A stretch of 64,000 bases of DNA from Pseudorasbora parva (lineage: Eukaryota > Chordata > Actinopteri > Cypriniformes > Gobionidae): positions 37,175,547 through 37,239,546 of the forward strand of contig NC_090182.1 in NCBI RefSeq assembly GCF_024679245.1, read 5' to 3'. Every line of letters starts with the position of its first letter. The stretch's first letter is position 1. Position numbers and translations under genes: made by a program. The notes under the pieces were generated by a model. The model did no database searches. It saw only the letters and a list, made by a program, of their open reading frames with translations, and was not told the origin of the DNA. Of this stretch, positions 43,569-54,804 are shown piece after piece.

Positions 43569-43757
43569 GTCACAGTTAGAGTTTTTATGGTCATGCTTGC
43601 ATTGTGTATAGGTTATGTCTTCCCTAAGTCCCTGTCATTTGACCCAGTTTCCCAGTGTGTCTAATTAGTCATGTTCTGTTCTGTGCATCATAGTAAGTTC
43701 TCCTGATTATTTAACTTCTGTGTTCTTCTTAGTCCTTTGTCACCTTAAATAAAGTGT
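43569..43757 (+). repeat. possible solo LTR
   Basis: A purine-rich tract (GAAGGGGGAGCT) directly precedes TGTCACAGTTAGAG, and the stretch ends AATAAAGTGTTACA. This is the layout of a polypurine tract next to a Gypsy-type LTR with TG...CA edges and a polyadenylation signal. The upstream C/T-rich 200 bp would be the internal 3' end. No second LTR or pol frame is seen. Confidence 0.35.
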
Positions 43758-43759
43758 TA

Positions 43760-45105
43760 CAGAAAAGTTCACCAACGTCCATCAATGGCATAATGATTAA
43801 AAATATACCATAATACCACAACAACTCATTTTCATTAGGAAATTCAGACAATAATGGAACTTAAACTGAGCTTTGGTGAACCTGCATGGATAAGTTGAAA
43901 AATTGCCCCTTCGCTTTCATGCTTGGCAGGAACCAATAAATGCCAACCAACCACAAACTTAAATGCCTGTTGTTCAATATCACAGTTGCTGTGTTGGGAA
44001 CATTTTGGATCAGATAGAAAGGACTTTTTTAGCAACATTCGGCAGAAGTGGCCAGAGGAGGATTTGGTGTGAAAAGAGTCATAGCCATAAAAGAATACAA
44101 TCCTGCTGTGAAGTATGGAAGTCGATCCGTGATGTTGTGGGTTGTAGAGAGAGACACGTTGCATCATGAGCTGCATCTAATACCATCTGATATGAAATTT
44201 TTTTAAAAATAACAAAAAACTTCCAGAAGCTATTTACCAAATTCCAAAAAAGAGGTTCCCAATATAAAGCATTTGTAGTAGCCCCAATGACACCAAGAAA
44301 AGTTATCCCTCACTATTTTCAGTGAAAGATCTAAATAATAAATATATTGATTATGTTTCATTGCCTTTTTGTACAGGTTTTCCAATAACGCCAGAACAAA
44401 AGCTGAAAATGTATCTTTGTCCATCATTAATACTAGCGTTCATCTTTACATCATCTATAATCTAGACTTACGTTAAGATAAGCATTTCCATTTTTTAAAG
44501 ACCTTCGTTAATTGCCTCATTAATTCAAGTAGAGCACACTAAGGTATAAGGACTTTCAAAGCTCATTAAAATCAGTGCCAGAGCAAACATCAAACCCTCA
44601 TCAAAGATTTATTAGAGCACATCCGCAAAGGTTTATAGTCACTATTTTTTTTAAGGCAATACTTCATGGATTTTGAATGCAGTTCCTTGGTGTTAGATCA
44701 AATGGTGATTGTTCATCATAAGAGTCCCTTGTTCTGACACGAGTGGGCAGACAAGGGTGAACTTTCTATATAGGAAAGACGAAAAAACAGATCTACAATC
44801 AGTTCTGAAAATCCACATCTTAAACAAGAGCTTCAAAAGTACAAACTTAACATCCACGAACGGGTTGAGGGCATATCAAAATCAATCCCCTTCAACTGTG
44901 CCAACTGCTCTCAGATGATTGAACAAGATAATGTTAAATGTGGAGAGAGTCTGTAGGCCCCAGGTGATACATGTTCCAATAATAATGCACTTGTCTTTCA
45001 CCAAATATCCATAAGGGGATAAAAGCATCTAACATGATTTGTCTTAACACCAACCTTTCAACAAAGGAGCATTTTTAGTGAAGATGTATTGAATTTTAAT
45101 AGCTA
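43760..45105. other. unassigned DNA
   Basis: No gene recognised. A 110-codon minus-strand frame (43844-44176) has no known domain. Confidence 0.35.
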
Positions 45106-45109
45106 TATT

Positions 45110-45365
45110 TTGTGGCAGTCAAACTTTATATTAGGATCATATTCCCGCTATTAACTAACTATGATTTTTCCGCAATAAACTCCTGATTACTGCGTATTGA
45201 CAGTTAGGAAGCTAGTTGTTAAGTTTAGGTATTGGATAGGATTAAGTGATGTAGTATATGGTCATGCAGAAAAAGGCATTAATGTGAGCTTTATAAATAG
45301 TAATAAACAGCAAATATCCTAGTAATATTCATACTAATAAGCAATCTAATAGTGAGAATTGGACC
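45110..45365. repeat. dispersed MITE-like repeat
   Basis: ATTAACTAACTATGA, GTTAAGTTTAGGTATTGG, GGTCATGCAGAA, AATATCCTAGTAATATTC and GTGAGAATTGGACCCT occur in the order seen in a very common fish interspersed repeat. Ends and superfamily were not determined. Confidence 0.45.
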
Positions 45366-45724
45366 CTGTGTTTTTTTTTTTTTGTGGCTCGACTGAGTTA
45401 TATGACTTTGCTTCAGGAAATGAGACAAATAAATCCCCATACACAGGAGAAATCTACATTATCAGATCCCAAAATCTCATCATGCATTGTATGACATACT
45501 TATTTCGTATTTTAACTATTTTCTTTTTTCTTTTTGTAATAGAGAAAATAATCTTCAATGAATTTTACAAAGTTTCTTATTATATATAGTATTATTAGGA
45601 ACACCTGTTCAATTTCTCATTAATGCAATTATCTAATCAACCAATCATATGGCAGGTGCTTCAATGCAATTAGGGATGTGGTCCTGGTCAAGACAATCTC
45701 CTGAACTCCAAACTGAATGTCAGA

Positions 45725-46625
45725 ATGGGAAAGAAAGGTGATTTAAGCAATTTTGAGCGTGGCGTGGTTGTTGGTGCCAGACGGGCTGGTCTGAGTATTT
45801 CACAATCTGCTAAATTATTTGGATTTTCACGCAAAACCATTTCTAGGCTTTACAAAGAATCGTGTGAAAAGGGAAAAAAAATTCAGTATGCGGCAGTCCT
45901 GTGGGTAAAGATGCTAGAGGTCAGAAGAGAATGGGCCGACTGATTCAAGCTGATAATAGAAGAGCAACTTGTTATAACTGAGGTATGCAGCAAAGCCTTT
46001 GTGAAGCCACAACATGTACAACCTTGAGGCAGATGGGCTACAACAGCAGAAGACCCCACCAGGTACCACTCATCTCCACTTCAAATAGGAAAAAGAGGCT
46101 ACAATTTGCACAAGCTCACCAAAATTGGACAGTTGAAGACTGGAAAAATTTTGCCTCGTCTGATGAGTCTCGATTTCTGTTGAGACATTCAGCTGGTAGA
46201 GTCCGAATTTGGCATAAACAGAATGAGAACATGGATCCATCGTGCCTTGTTACCACTGTGCAGGCTGGTGGTGGTGGTGTAATGTTGTGAGGGATGTTTT
46301 CTTGGCACACTTTAGGCCCCTCCATGCTATTGGGAACGTTTAAATGAGCATTGTTTCTGACCATGTCCATCCCTTTATGACCACAATGTACCCATCATCT
46401 AATGGCTACTTCAAGCTGAATAATGCACCATGTCACAAAGCTCAAATCATTTCAAATTGGTTTCTTGAACATGACAATGAGTTCACTGTACTAAAATGGC
46501 CCCCACAGTCACCAGATATCAAACCAATAGAGCATATTTGGGATGTGGTGGAACGGGAGCTTTGTGCCCTGGATGTGCATCCCACAAAACTATTAACTGA
46601 AAGATGCTATCCTATCAATATCTGG
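45725..46625 (+). pseudogene. Tc1-like transposase, broken
   Basis: Pieces in order: MGKKGDLSNFERGVVVGARR with the helix-turn-helix (SISQSAKLFGFSRKTISRLY; 45725-45943), then RKKRLQFAQAHQNWTVEDW and ASSDESRF with the first Asp (45985-46290), then FKLNNAPCHKAQII where the second catalytic Asp should be (N instead of D), and WPPQSPDIKPIEHIWDVVE with the Glu (46344 onward). Frameshifts and stops separate them, and the C-terminus is cut by the LINE tail at about 46627. Confidence 0.85.
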
Positions 46626-46626
46626 A

Positions 46627-46857
46627 CTCCACAGACTATAGATACTTTTAAGCGTGGTCTTAAAACCCACCTTTTTAGCAGAGCTTTTAATTGACTTGCT
46701 ACTTGTTTAATTTATTTTATTTTATTTGTCAGTTTTATTTATTTATTGTTGTTCATTGTTTTGTTTTTTGTTTTTTAAATTCTGTAGCACTTTGAGATTT
46801 TGTTTAATATAAAGTGCATTATAAATAAAATTTAGTATTATTATTATTATTATTATT
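46627..46857 (+). mobile_element. L2-like LINE 3' tail nested in Tc1
   Basis: Begins with coding remnant FKRGLKTHLFSRAFN and a stop, the usual C-terminus of fish L2-type ORF2, then a T-rich 3' UTR with CACTTTGAGATTTTG and AAAGTGCATTATAAATAAA, ending in (TTA)n. AATAT on both sides may be the target duplication. Confidence 0.75.
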
Positions 46858-47015
46858 ATTAATATGGGCCAACATTTCTAAAGAATGCTTTCAGCACCTT
46901 GTTGAATCAATACCATGTAGAATTAAGGCAGTTCTGAAGGTGAAAGCAGGTCAAACACAGTATTAGTATGGTGTTCCTAATAATCCTTTAGGTGAGAGTA
47001 TCTAAAGTTTACTGC

Positions 47016-47018
<3 letters not shown>

Positions 47019-47106
<88 letters not shown>

Positions 47107-47107
47107 G

Positions 47108-47169
<62 letters not shown>
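47019..47169. repeat. (CA)n microsatellite
   Basis: About 75 CA units with three CGCA variants near 47102-47112. Confidence 0.97.
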
Positions 47170-47171
<2 letters not shown>

Positions 47172-48975
47172 TAAATCAATAATTAAACTGAGAAATGAAT
47201 GAATAAATACTATAAACGCTGTCATCATTTACTCATCCTCAAAAAACAGTATATCTTAATTCACAGTATTCACAAAACAAAAGGCAAAAGTACCCAGATT
47301 ACCTACTCCCACCAAGAATAGTAGAAGTGCATATTTCATAGACGCTTTTCCATCCAATTTTACTATCCCATGAGGACACAGGAGAAGAGTTGTGGATGCC
47401 AGAAAAGCAACACAACCAATTATTAATTCATACTACAGACATTAATACTATATAGAACATATATTTGTATCTGCCGTGAAGAAAGTACTCATTCAAAATA
47501 AGTACTTACTACACAATTTTAGATGGCAAATTGCCATCACCAACTGGCAGTGTCAGTTTAATATTTAAAGTATAATTTATTTATTTTTATTTTTATAATT
47601 TCAATATTTTTAATGAAACAATCTGATAGCATTTTTATGCAATTGCAGAATACATGCATTCATGCAACCTCTGAGCAGGATTGAACAGTTTGTGTTCATT
47701 TAAATGTCACCAATGAATTTGCAATGCAAACATTTTGTTAATGCTGATTTCATTTCATTGATAGCATCCCTATAGTGTCTTATCATAATTAAATATATTG
47801 AATACATGTAATAATTTGATGTAAAAGATTAAGGTTAGAAAAAAAAGAAGGAAAAAAAAAACAAAGAAAAAAAACCTATTAACATAAAAATGCCCCTGGA
47901 AATCAATTCAAGGGGCAAATTTTGCCCCCTAATGGAAAAGTACATGTTTGTCGCTGCTGTGAACTAACCAAGGTAAAAACCAGTCAAGGTCCCAGCGCAA
48001 AAACATACTCAGCAAAATATTGCCTAATTATTGTTTCAACTGAATCCCATAAAACAATCAGTATATCAACTTATTTATTTATTTTTGTCAAATTGCACAC
48101 CCCTAAAACAGAGGCCTTCATTTTCCCAATTGAGCAACAAAAGCAATGTGTCAGATGTTCATTTCAAAAAGAACATCTGCAACGGTGCAAAATAAGGACA
48201 AAAACTGTGTTCTGTGACCCTTGATGTATTTTCATATTTGACTCATAGCCATCATCTCTGAGCTGGTTATGCGCTCTGTTATGTGATGGATGAGGAAGTC
48301 TTTGGTGCTTTTCATTAAATGGGTTTGACTGGCCCTGTCATTATCACTGAAGCACAGAGTGCAGAGCCCTCCCCGGGGGGAACGTACACTGCTTCAGTGA
48401 CTCTGCTTTAAAATTAATAAGACAATCCACACTAGAAAGCTGCTCAGTCTTGCCATGAGGGCTGACCATTACTTCCACAATCTAAAACAGGTGTCCTGAC
48501 TAATAAAGGAGGTCTTGCCAGTGGACATCTTCTAGTTCATGTGAACACGTATAAGCATCTGATGTATGTGGTGAGACCTTAAAATGTTCAATGGGTGAAG
48601 GAAAACAAAAAGGCTATATCTAGAACCCATTGGAGGTACGTCCTGTTTCATCATCCAAAAGTTGCTCTAATAATATTCAAAACAAATCATCCTGGAGACT
48701 TCATTAAAGAGCAATAAGCCAGTACAAGTTTAAACCCCTCAATAATTCACAGTTATTAACACTGTCATCTTCTTTTGTTGTTATTTGTTAACTTAAAAAA
48801 GTAAGTAACATGGTTACCTTAAAATTTTGAGTTTATTGAAATCGAACATTTGAGTTGATACAATGAAGGAAATTGGTTTAATAAATAGAAACTAAAAATA
48901 TTATTGTATCTGAACCAAATAAAAAATGTGATAAATCAATTTGGCATTCACTGCGTCATCACAAATAAAACAAGC
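47170..48975. other. unassigned DNA
   Basis: No gene, RNA or element boundary that I can support. Confidence 0.4.
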
Positions 48976-49004
48976 CTGATCTCATGAAAATGCTAATGAA
49001 TATA

Positions 49005-49245
49005 GTGTGCAATCTCGTGGAATGTATACGGCAAAATGAGTTTTCACGTGCATATTATACGCACTTTTATGGCGTATTATACGTAAAAAACTTCCCACCC
49101 CACCACCCCCATCCTACCCAAGAGCGTGTCATATGCACGCCATAAAGTGCGTATCATGTGCATGCGAAAAACTGCGTGGCAATTGCACGGCAAAACTCAT
49201 TTTGGCATATCTATTCTACGAGATTTCACACTGGTACTTTTGATA
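49005..49245. repeat. GCGTAT/ATACGC palindromic repeat, copy 1
   Basis: Begins GTGCAATCTCGTGGAATGTA, contains TTATGGCGTATTATACGT, a CCCACCCCACCACCC tract, GCACGCCATAAAGTGCGTAT and ends with TTCTACGAGATTTCACAC, roughly the inverse of the start. The whole unit is an inverted repeat around the C-rich tract. A second copy is at 60570-60828. Confidence 0.75.
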
Positions 49246-49415
49246 CACATTACCATGAGATCGTTTTGAATAAAACACAATTACCCAATATGCTTACAAA
49301 ATATTTGATTAATATTTGAATAAAGGCTTTCGATTCTCAAAAATGTTAATTGTATTAACTAAAATGTTTAATTTCAAAGAACTCAAAATTGTAAGGCAAC
49401 CAGCTAACTTATTTA

Positions 49416-49487
<72 letters not shown>
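49416..49487. repeat. (TA)n microsatellite
   Basis: About 36 TA units. Confidence 0.95.
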
Positions 49488-49489
<2 letters not shown>

Positions 49490-49490
<1 letters not shown>

Positions 49491-50505
49491 TTTTTATTTT
49501 TTTTACAGTGTAGTTATCTCATTAGTTCCCTTGTTTAGTCAGTTCTTTATCCTGTCTCATCAAGGTTTTTGGTGGTTGTATTATCCTGCTTCCTGAGTTT
49601 TCTGGGACTGTCCCGCATTGGTCACCCTACATTAACAATAGTGTAGCTCACAGGAGGGCTGTCTTTAATGGTTTGCAAGTTATTATCATAAATAAATTTC
49701 CATATGGGAAATTTCACTGACTTTTTTATTTCCTAACCACACTGTTGCATTCTATAGGGAAGAGTGAATATTTCCTATAAAAATAGTTTGCTGAACACAT
49801 GCTTTGTGACACTTTTTATGACACAGTGACCTATAGACCTATAGTGGGGCATGTTGTCACACTGTGGGCCATATTTACTAACAGCAAACCATCTTTTGGT
49901 ATTAAACTACTGTCAGGATTTACTAAAGACACTGAAAAGACTTGGATAGGTTTGATTTTGCAGCTGACCTTATTGCATTTGCAGGAGTTTCCCTTTCAGA
50001 TGGAAATTTTATCTGGAATATGCAAATTTGAGAGGAGAGTATAAATTAATCTTTGAATCTGATTTACAAAGGTTTGCACTTGTCAATTTACTGGTATTTG
50101 TCCCATTATTTACCACCCAAAAAAGCATGTTTTAAAGCAGACGCTAACTAGTAGATTGCGTGGGTCATTATGGAAATTATCCGCCTGTGTCTGTGTTCTT
50201 TAATTTACGTATCATCAGTAGATCATGTACTGAACTTTCCACTCCCATCTGCACTTTTTTTTAGAATTGCTATATCACAATAATTTGCCCTGTTTAGTAA
50301 ATAGGCTCCCGGTTTTAACAATGGAAACAATGTGTTCCCACTTTAAAGTTTGGCCAAACAAAGTTGTATAGACAAGAAATTCAAAAATCTCAGTTCTCAT
50401 TTTTAACTTTAAAATGCTTTTCATTTTTTGGTATGCTTTTACAGCTTGTAATGTCTTCTCAGCAAAATTTTAACAGTGAAACACTTCATACTGAACAATG
50501 AGGTA
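49490..50505. other. unassigned DNA
   Basis: No gene recognised. Confidence 0.4.
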
Positions 50506-50514
50506 ATGGAAAAG

Positions 50515-50600
50515 TATAATAGGCGTATAATAGGGCATAAAGTGTGTATCATATGCACATGAAAATCTGTGTACACGACATTGCACACTATATGCATATT
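50515..50600. repeat. GCGTAT/ATACGC repeat, fragment
   Basis: GGCGTATAATAGGGCATAAAG, then GTGTATCATATGCACATG and CGACATTGCACACTAT match the right half of the repeat at 60570-60828. Confidence 0.6.
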
Positions 50601-50612
50601 TGTGTGATCGGG

Positions 50613-50613
<1 letters not shown>

Positions 50614-50671
<58 letters not shown>
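50614..50671. repeat. (TA)n microsatellite
   Basis: About 29 TA units running directly into (CA)5 and the end of the next Tc1 element. Confidence 0.95.
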
Positions 50672-50679
<8 letters not shown>

Positions 50680-50681
<2 letters not shown>

Positions 50682-51266
50682 GTGAGGAAAATAGGTATTT
50701 GAACACCCTGCTATTTAGCAAGTTCTCCCACTTAGAAATCATGGAGGGGTCTGAAATTGCCATCGTGTGTGCATGACCACTGTGAGAGAGACATAATCAC
50801 ACAAAAAAAAATCCAGAAATCACAATGTATGATTTTTAACTGTTTATTTGTATGATACATCTGCAAAAGTATTTGAACACCTGAGAAAATCAATGTTAAT
50901 ATTTGGTACAGTGGCCTTTGTTTGCAATTACAGAGGTCAAACGTTTCCTGTAGTTTTTCACCAGGTTTACACACACTGCGGGAGGGATTTTGGTCCACTC
51001 CTCCACACAGATCTTCTCTAGATCAGTCAGACCTTGATATGCTTCTTACAGAGCCATTCCTTGGTTATGCAGGTGTTCAAATACTTATTTGCAGCGGTGT
51101 CATACAAATAAATAGTTAAAAAATCATATATTGTGATTTCTGGATTTTTATTTTTTTTACTTTTTTATTTCTCTCATAGTGGACATGCAATTTCAGACTC
51201 ATCCATGATTTCCAAGTGGGAGAACTTGCAAAATAGCAGGGTGTTCAAATACTTCTTTTCATATAT
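50680..51266 (-). mobile_element. internally deleted Tc1-like element
   Basis: Inverted ends: CAGTGAGGAAAATAGGTATT at the left and the complement of AAATACTTCTTTTCATATAT at the right, with GAACACCCTGCTATTT in both. Only the C-terminal end of a transposase remains on the minus strand (about 51020-50910, reading [11 protein letters not shown] and [21 protein letters not shown] sequence in shifted frames). It is a non-autonomous remnant of a different Tc1 family from the others here. Confidence 0.8.
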
Positions 51267-51274
51267 GCAAAACA

Positions 51275-52610
51275 ATAATATGTTATGAACATTCATTTTG
51301 CAGAATCAGAGCTATGTAAAGCTTGATGCCAGTGATTAGACCTAAATCAATTTGACTTCCTGTGATAATATCATTTCAGTTCTTTCCAGTTTTAATTCAA
51401 ACTTGATCCCAATCTTAATTCAACAGATAATGAAGGAAGTAATTCAATATGTCCCCCGTGATCCTCATTGGTAAAGTAATTAACCCCTGGCAACCTAACG
51501 AGAAATACTCAGCTCAAGGGTGCAGATCGTTTAACCGTGTTAAATGAATTATACCTAATGCAAATCAGTGTTGATTACAGAAGACGAATTACAGGCTACA
51601 CTACATACATCATATTAGGAAAAAGAATAAAAAATGGCAAAGATAACCCTGTAAGCCCTGAATGAGGTCAAAATCACATATCCTAAAGCCAGTAATACCA
51701 TCAGTCTCTCCAGTTAGAAGAATACAGATCCGGGGCTTTAGAGCTAAAAACGAGGTCAGCATTTGAAACATTTACAGAGCACATGGAGGGGGAAAAAAAT
51801 GAGGAGAAAAATAGTTCAAAGTGCTGCTTTTAGCCACAGAGGAAGCTGAAGGAATGCTGCCGACCAAATGAGAATAAATGAAGAGAGCACAACAGCTCAA
51901 AATGCTGAGGGTATAATTTTGTGGCACAGGGTTTGTGTGAGTGTGCATGTACATTTGCATGGCACCAAATATCTCTAAAGTACAAGCATTCAATAAATAG
52001 GAGCTGACAGCGATTTGCAGCATGCATCAAAGTGACTGGAAGTCATTGAAAATTCAATGATATGAGAGAACCTTAGCGACATTGGCCGTGTGAAGTTGGG
52101 TATTACTGTTGGGGTGAAAACATAAAGACCACTTAGCGTATACCATGGGTGTAGCTAGACCATTTTTGCTTGGGCACAAGCCCCAGTGAATTACCAATGT
52201 GCCCTATAAATAAATAATTAAAAAATACTAATAAATCCTTATGTGTTGATGTGTTGATGGAGACTTATAGCAACCTGAGAATAATTTTCCCTGACAATAT
52301 ATCAGTAATGATGCAAATCATCATTGTAAATGAATCACTCTTTTGATCTTATCAGTCAAACAGGTTTCAAAAAGCTCTGAATTTATTTGCAATTCAGTTG
52401 AATTCATTCAGACAGTTCACTCATTCACTGAATCGTTTCCTGCAATTTATTACTCAAACAGTAACAGGATACTTTAAAAGACAGATAAAGAAAAGAGGAT
52501 ATTTAGTCTATGTTTAGAAAGCAAAACTTGTAAATGTCTTCTGTTGATGAAGCAGATCTTTATTGCATGTGCAGCTTGTTAACGATTCTACTGCAGAAAA
52601 AAAAGTGCCA
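51275..52610. other. unassigned DNA
   Basis: No gene recognised. GGTGTAGCTAGACCATTTTTG and GGCACAAGCCCC near 52148-52186 resemble a common dispersed fish repeat. Confidence 0.35.
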
Positions 52611-52613
52611 ACA

Positions 52614-52615
<2 letters not shown>

Positions 52616-52706
<91 letters not shown>
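52616..52706. repeat. (TA)n microsatellite
   Basis: About 45 TA units adjoining the next Tc1 element. Confidence 0.95.
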
Positions 52707-52708
<2 letters not shown>

Positions 52709-54060
52709 ATCCGACCAATAAAAGAGAAAAGTGTTTTTAATACAAAAAAAGTCAACCTTCAAATAATTATGTTCAGTTATGCACTCAATACTTGGTCGGG
52801 AATCCTTTTGCAGAAATGACTGCTTCAATGCGGCGTGGCATGGAGGCAATCAGCCTGTGGCACTGCTGAGGTGTTATGGAGGCCCAGGATGCTTCGATAG
52901 CGGCCTTAAGCTCACCCAGAGTGTTGGGTCTTGCATCTCTCAACTTTCTCTTCACAATATCCCACAAATTCTCTATGGGGTTCAGGTCAGGAGAGGTGGC
53001 AGGCCAATTGAGCAAAGTAATACCATGGTCAGTAAACCATTTACCAGTGGTTTTGGCACTGTGAGCAGGTGCCAGGTCGTGCTGAAAAACAAAATCTTCA
53101 TCTCCATAAAGCTTTTCAACAGATGGAAGCATGAAGTGCTCCAAAATCTCCTGTTGGCTAGCTGCATTGACCCTGCCCTAGATAAGACACAGTGGACCAA
53201 CACCAGCAGCTGGCATGGCACCCCAGACCATCACTGACTGTGGGTGTTTGACACTGGACTTCAGGCATTTTGGCATTTCCTTCTCCCCAGTCTTCCTCCA
53301 GACTCTGGCACCTTGATTTCCGAATGACATGCACAATTTGCTTTCATCCGAAAAAAGTACTTTGGACCACTGAGCAACAGTCCAGTGCTGCTTCTCTGTA
53401 GCCCAAAAGTGGCTTGACCTGGGGAATGCGGCACCTGTAGCCCATTTCCTGCACACGCCTGTGCACGGTGGCTCTGGATGTTTCTACTCCAGACTCAGTC
53501 CACTGCTTCCGCAGGCCCCCCAAGGTCTGGAATCGGTCCTTCTCCACAATCTTCCTCAGGGTCCGGTCACCTCTTCTCGTTGTGCAGCGTTTTTTGCCAC
53601 ACTTTTTCCTTCCACAGACTTCCCACTGAGGTGCCTTGATACAGCATTCTGGGAACAGCCTATTCATTCAGAAATGTCTTTCTGTGTCTTACCCTCTCGC
53701 TTGAGGGTGTCAATGATGGCCTTCTGGACAGGGTCGGGTCGGCAGTCTTACCCATGATTGCGGTTTTGAGTAATGAACCAGGCTGGGAATTTTTAAAAGC
53801 CTCTGTAATGTTTTGCAGGTGTTTAGAGTTAATTAGTGGATTCAGATGATTAGATTAATAGCTCGTTTAGAGAACCTTTTCATGATATGCTAATATTTTG
53901 AGATTTTGGATTTTCATGAGCTGTATGCCAAAATCATCAGTATTAAAACAATAAAAGGCCTGAAATATATCAGTTGGTGTGCAATGAATCTAAAATATAT
54001 GAAAGTTTAATTTTTATCATTACATAATGGAAAATAATGAATTTTATCACAATATGCTAA
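52707..54060 (-). mobile_element. decayed Tc1-like transposon
   Basis: The left edge meets the TA array. The right part shows the long 5' terminal region (CATGAGCTGTATGCCAAAATC and on to CACAATATGCTAA). The tip beyond about 54060 is not recognisable. The same family supplied the fragment at 38463-39063. Confidence 0.75.
52785..53755 (-). pseudogene. Tc1-like transposase, broken
   Basis: Minus-strand pieces in order: N-terminal helix-turn-helix and basic region (REGKTQKDIS-type sequence in shifted frames, then RKIVEKDRFQTLGGLRKQW; 53667-53344), KVLFSDESKLCMSF with the first catalytic Asp (53456-53178), then VFQHDLAPAHSAKTT with the second Asp and [19 protein letters not shown] with the Glu (53144-52785), ending IEAVISAKGFPTKY. 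All three catalytic acids survive, but at least two frameshifts and a stop break the frame. Confidence 0.88.
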
Positions 54061-54064
54061 ATTA

Positions 54065-54384
54065 AATATTTCGGATTTACATGATTTAATTGTGTATATC
54101 GGCCCCACATTAATCAATTAAGTTAAACATAATTTGTTCTTGTAGTAACTTCATCATCATGGAATTAATATGTTTTAAGTGACCCAAGTAGTCTCAAATT
54201 GAATTGTATGGTCCCATTGTATGGTCCCCTGACATGATTCAGACATTCAATTTTGTATCCATTCATCCACTTCAATTTCATATATTTTATTGTGATAAAA
54301 TTGAATTATAATACGGCACTAGGGAGTTGACAAACGGTTAACTAACAATAGCACACATCAGCATCATAAATGCTAAAAATGGAA
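54065..54384. other. unassigned AT-rich DNA
   Basis: Nothing recognisable between the Tc1 and E2. Confidence 0.4.
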
Positions 54385-54432
54385 AACGGCTCGGGTTATG
54401 TATATAACCCTTGTTCCCTGAGAGGGAACGAG

Positions 54433-54598
54433 CACTGCGTCGAAACGCTTTGGGGATGCTCCCTAAGCATCAGCGAATCTGAAGCCTGAATAAACACTAG
54501 TCCAATCCGATTGGTCGTGCGTGATGACGTCATTGTGACGGCGTACCCGGAAGTATAAAAGGGGAGCCGGCGCATAATGGCGGCAGTTTTTTTGCTCT
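54433..54598 (+). repeat. E2 inverted terminal repeat (3' side of the element)
   Basis: Pairs with 59292-59456. It contains TGACGTCA (54525-54532) and CCGGAAGTATAAAAGGGG (TATA at 54554-54560). Confidence 0.92.
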
Positions 54599-54635
54599 GA
54601 AGCATGCGCTCCAGGCGTGCCGAGGTGTGGCGGTA

Positions 54636-54737
54636 CGACGCAGTGCTCGTTCCCTCTCAGGGAACAAGGGTTATATACATAACCCGAGCCGTTCCCTTAT
54701 CGAGGGAACTTCCCACTGCGTCGAAACGCTTTGGGGA
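54636..54737. repeat. E2 internal complementary region
   Basis: 54636-54693 is the complement of the 54385 end. 54691-54737 is the complement of the 59479 end. They share GTT at 54691-54693. Confidence 0.92.
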
Positions 54738-54804
54738 ACGAGTACCCACTAGGCCACACCGAGGGTAGCGCCTGTCCTAGTGTGAAGCCGGAGACCGGGC
54801 ACAA

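Larger units (their letters stand above)
45594..46977 (+). mobile_element. decayed Tc1-like transposon with nested LINE tail
   Basis: The ends are ATTAGGAACACCTG (from about 45594) and GGTGTTCCTAAT (to about 46977), which are inverted. Between them are a broken transposase and a 220-bp LINE 3' tail. Confidence 0.8.
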
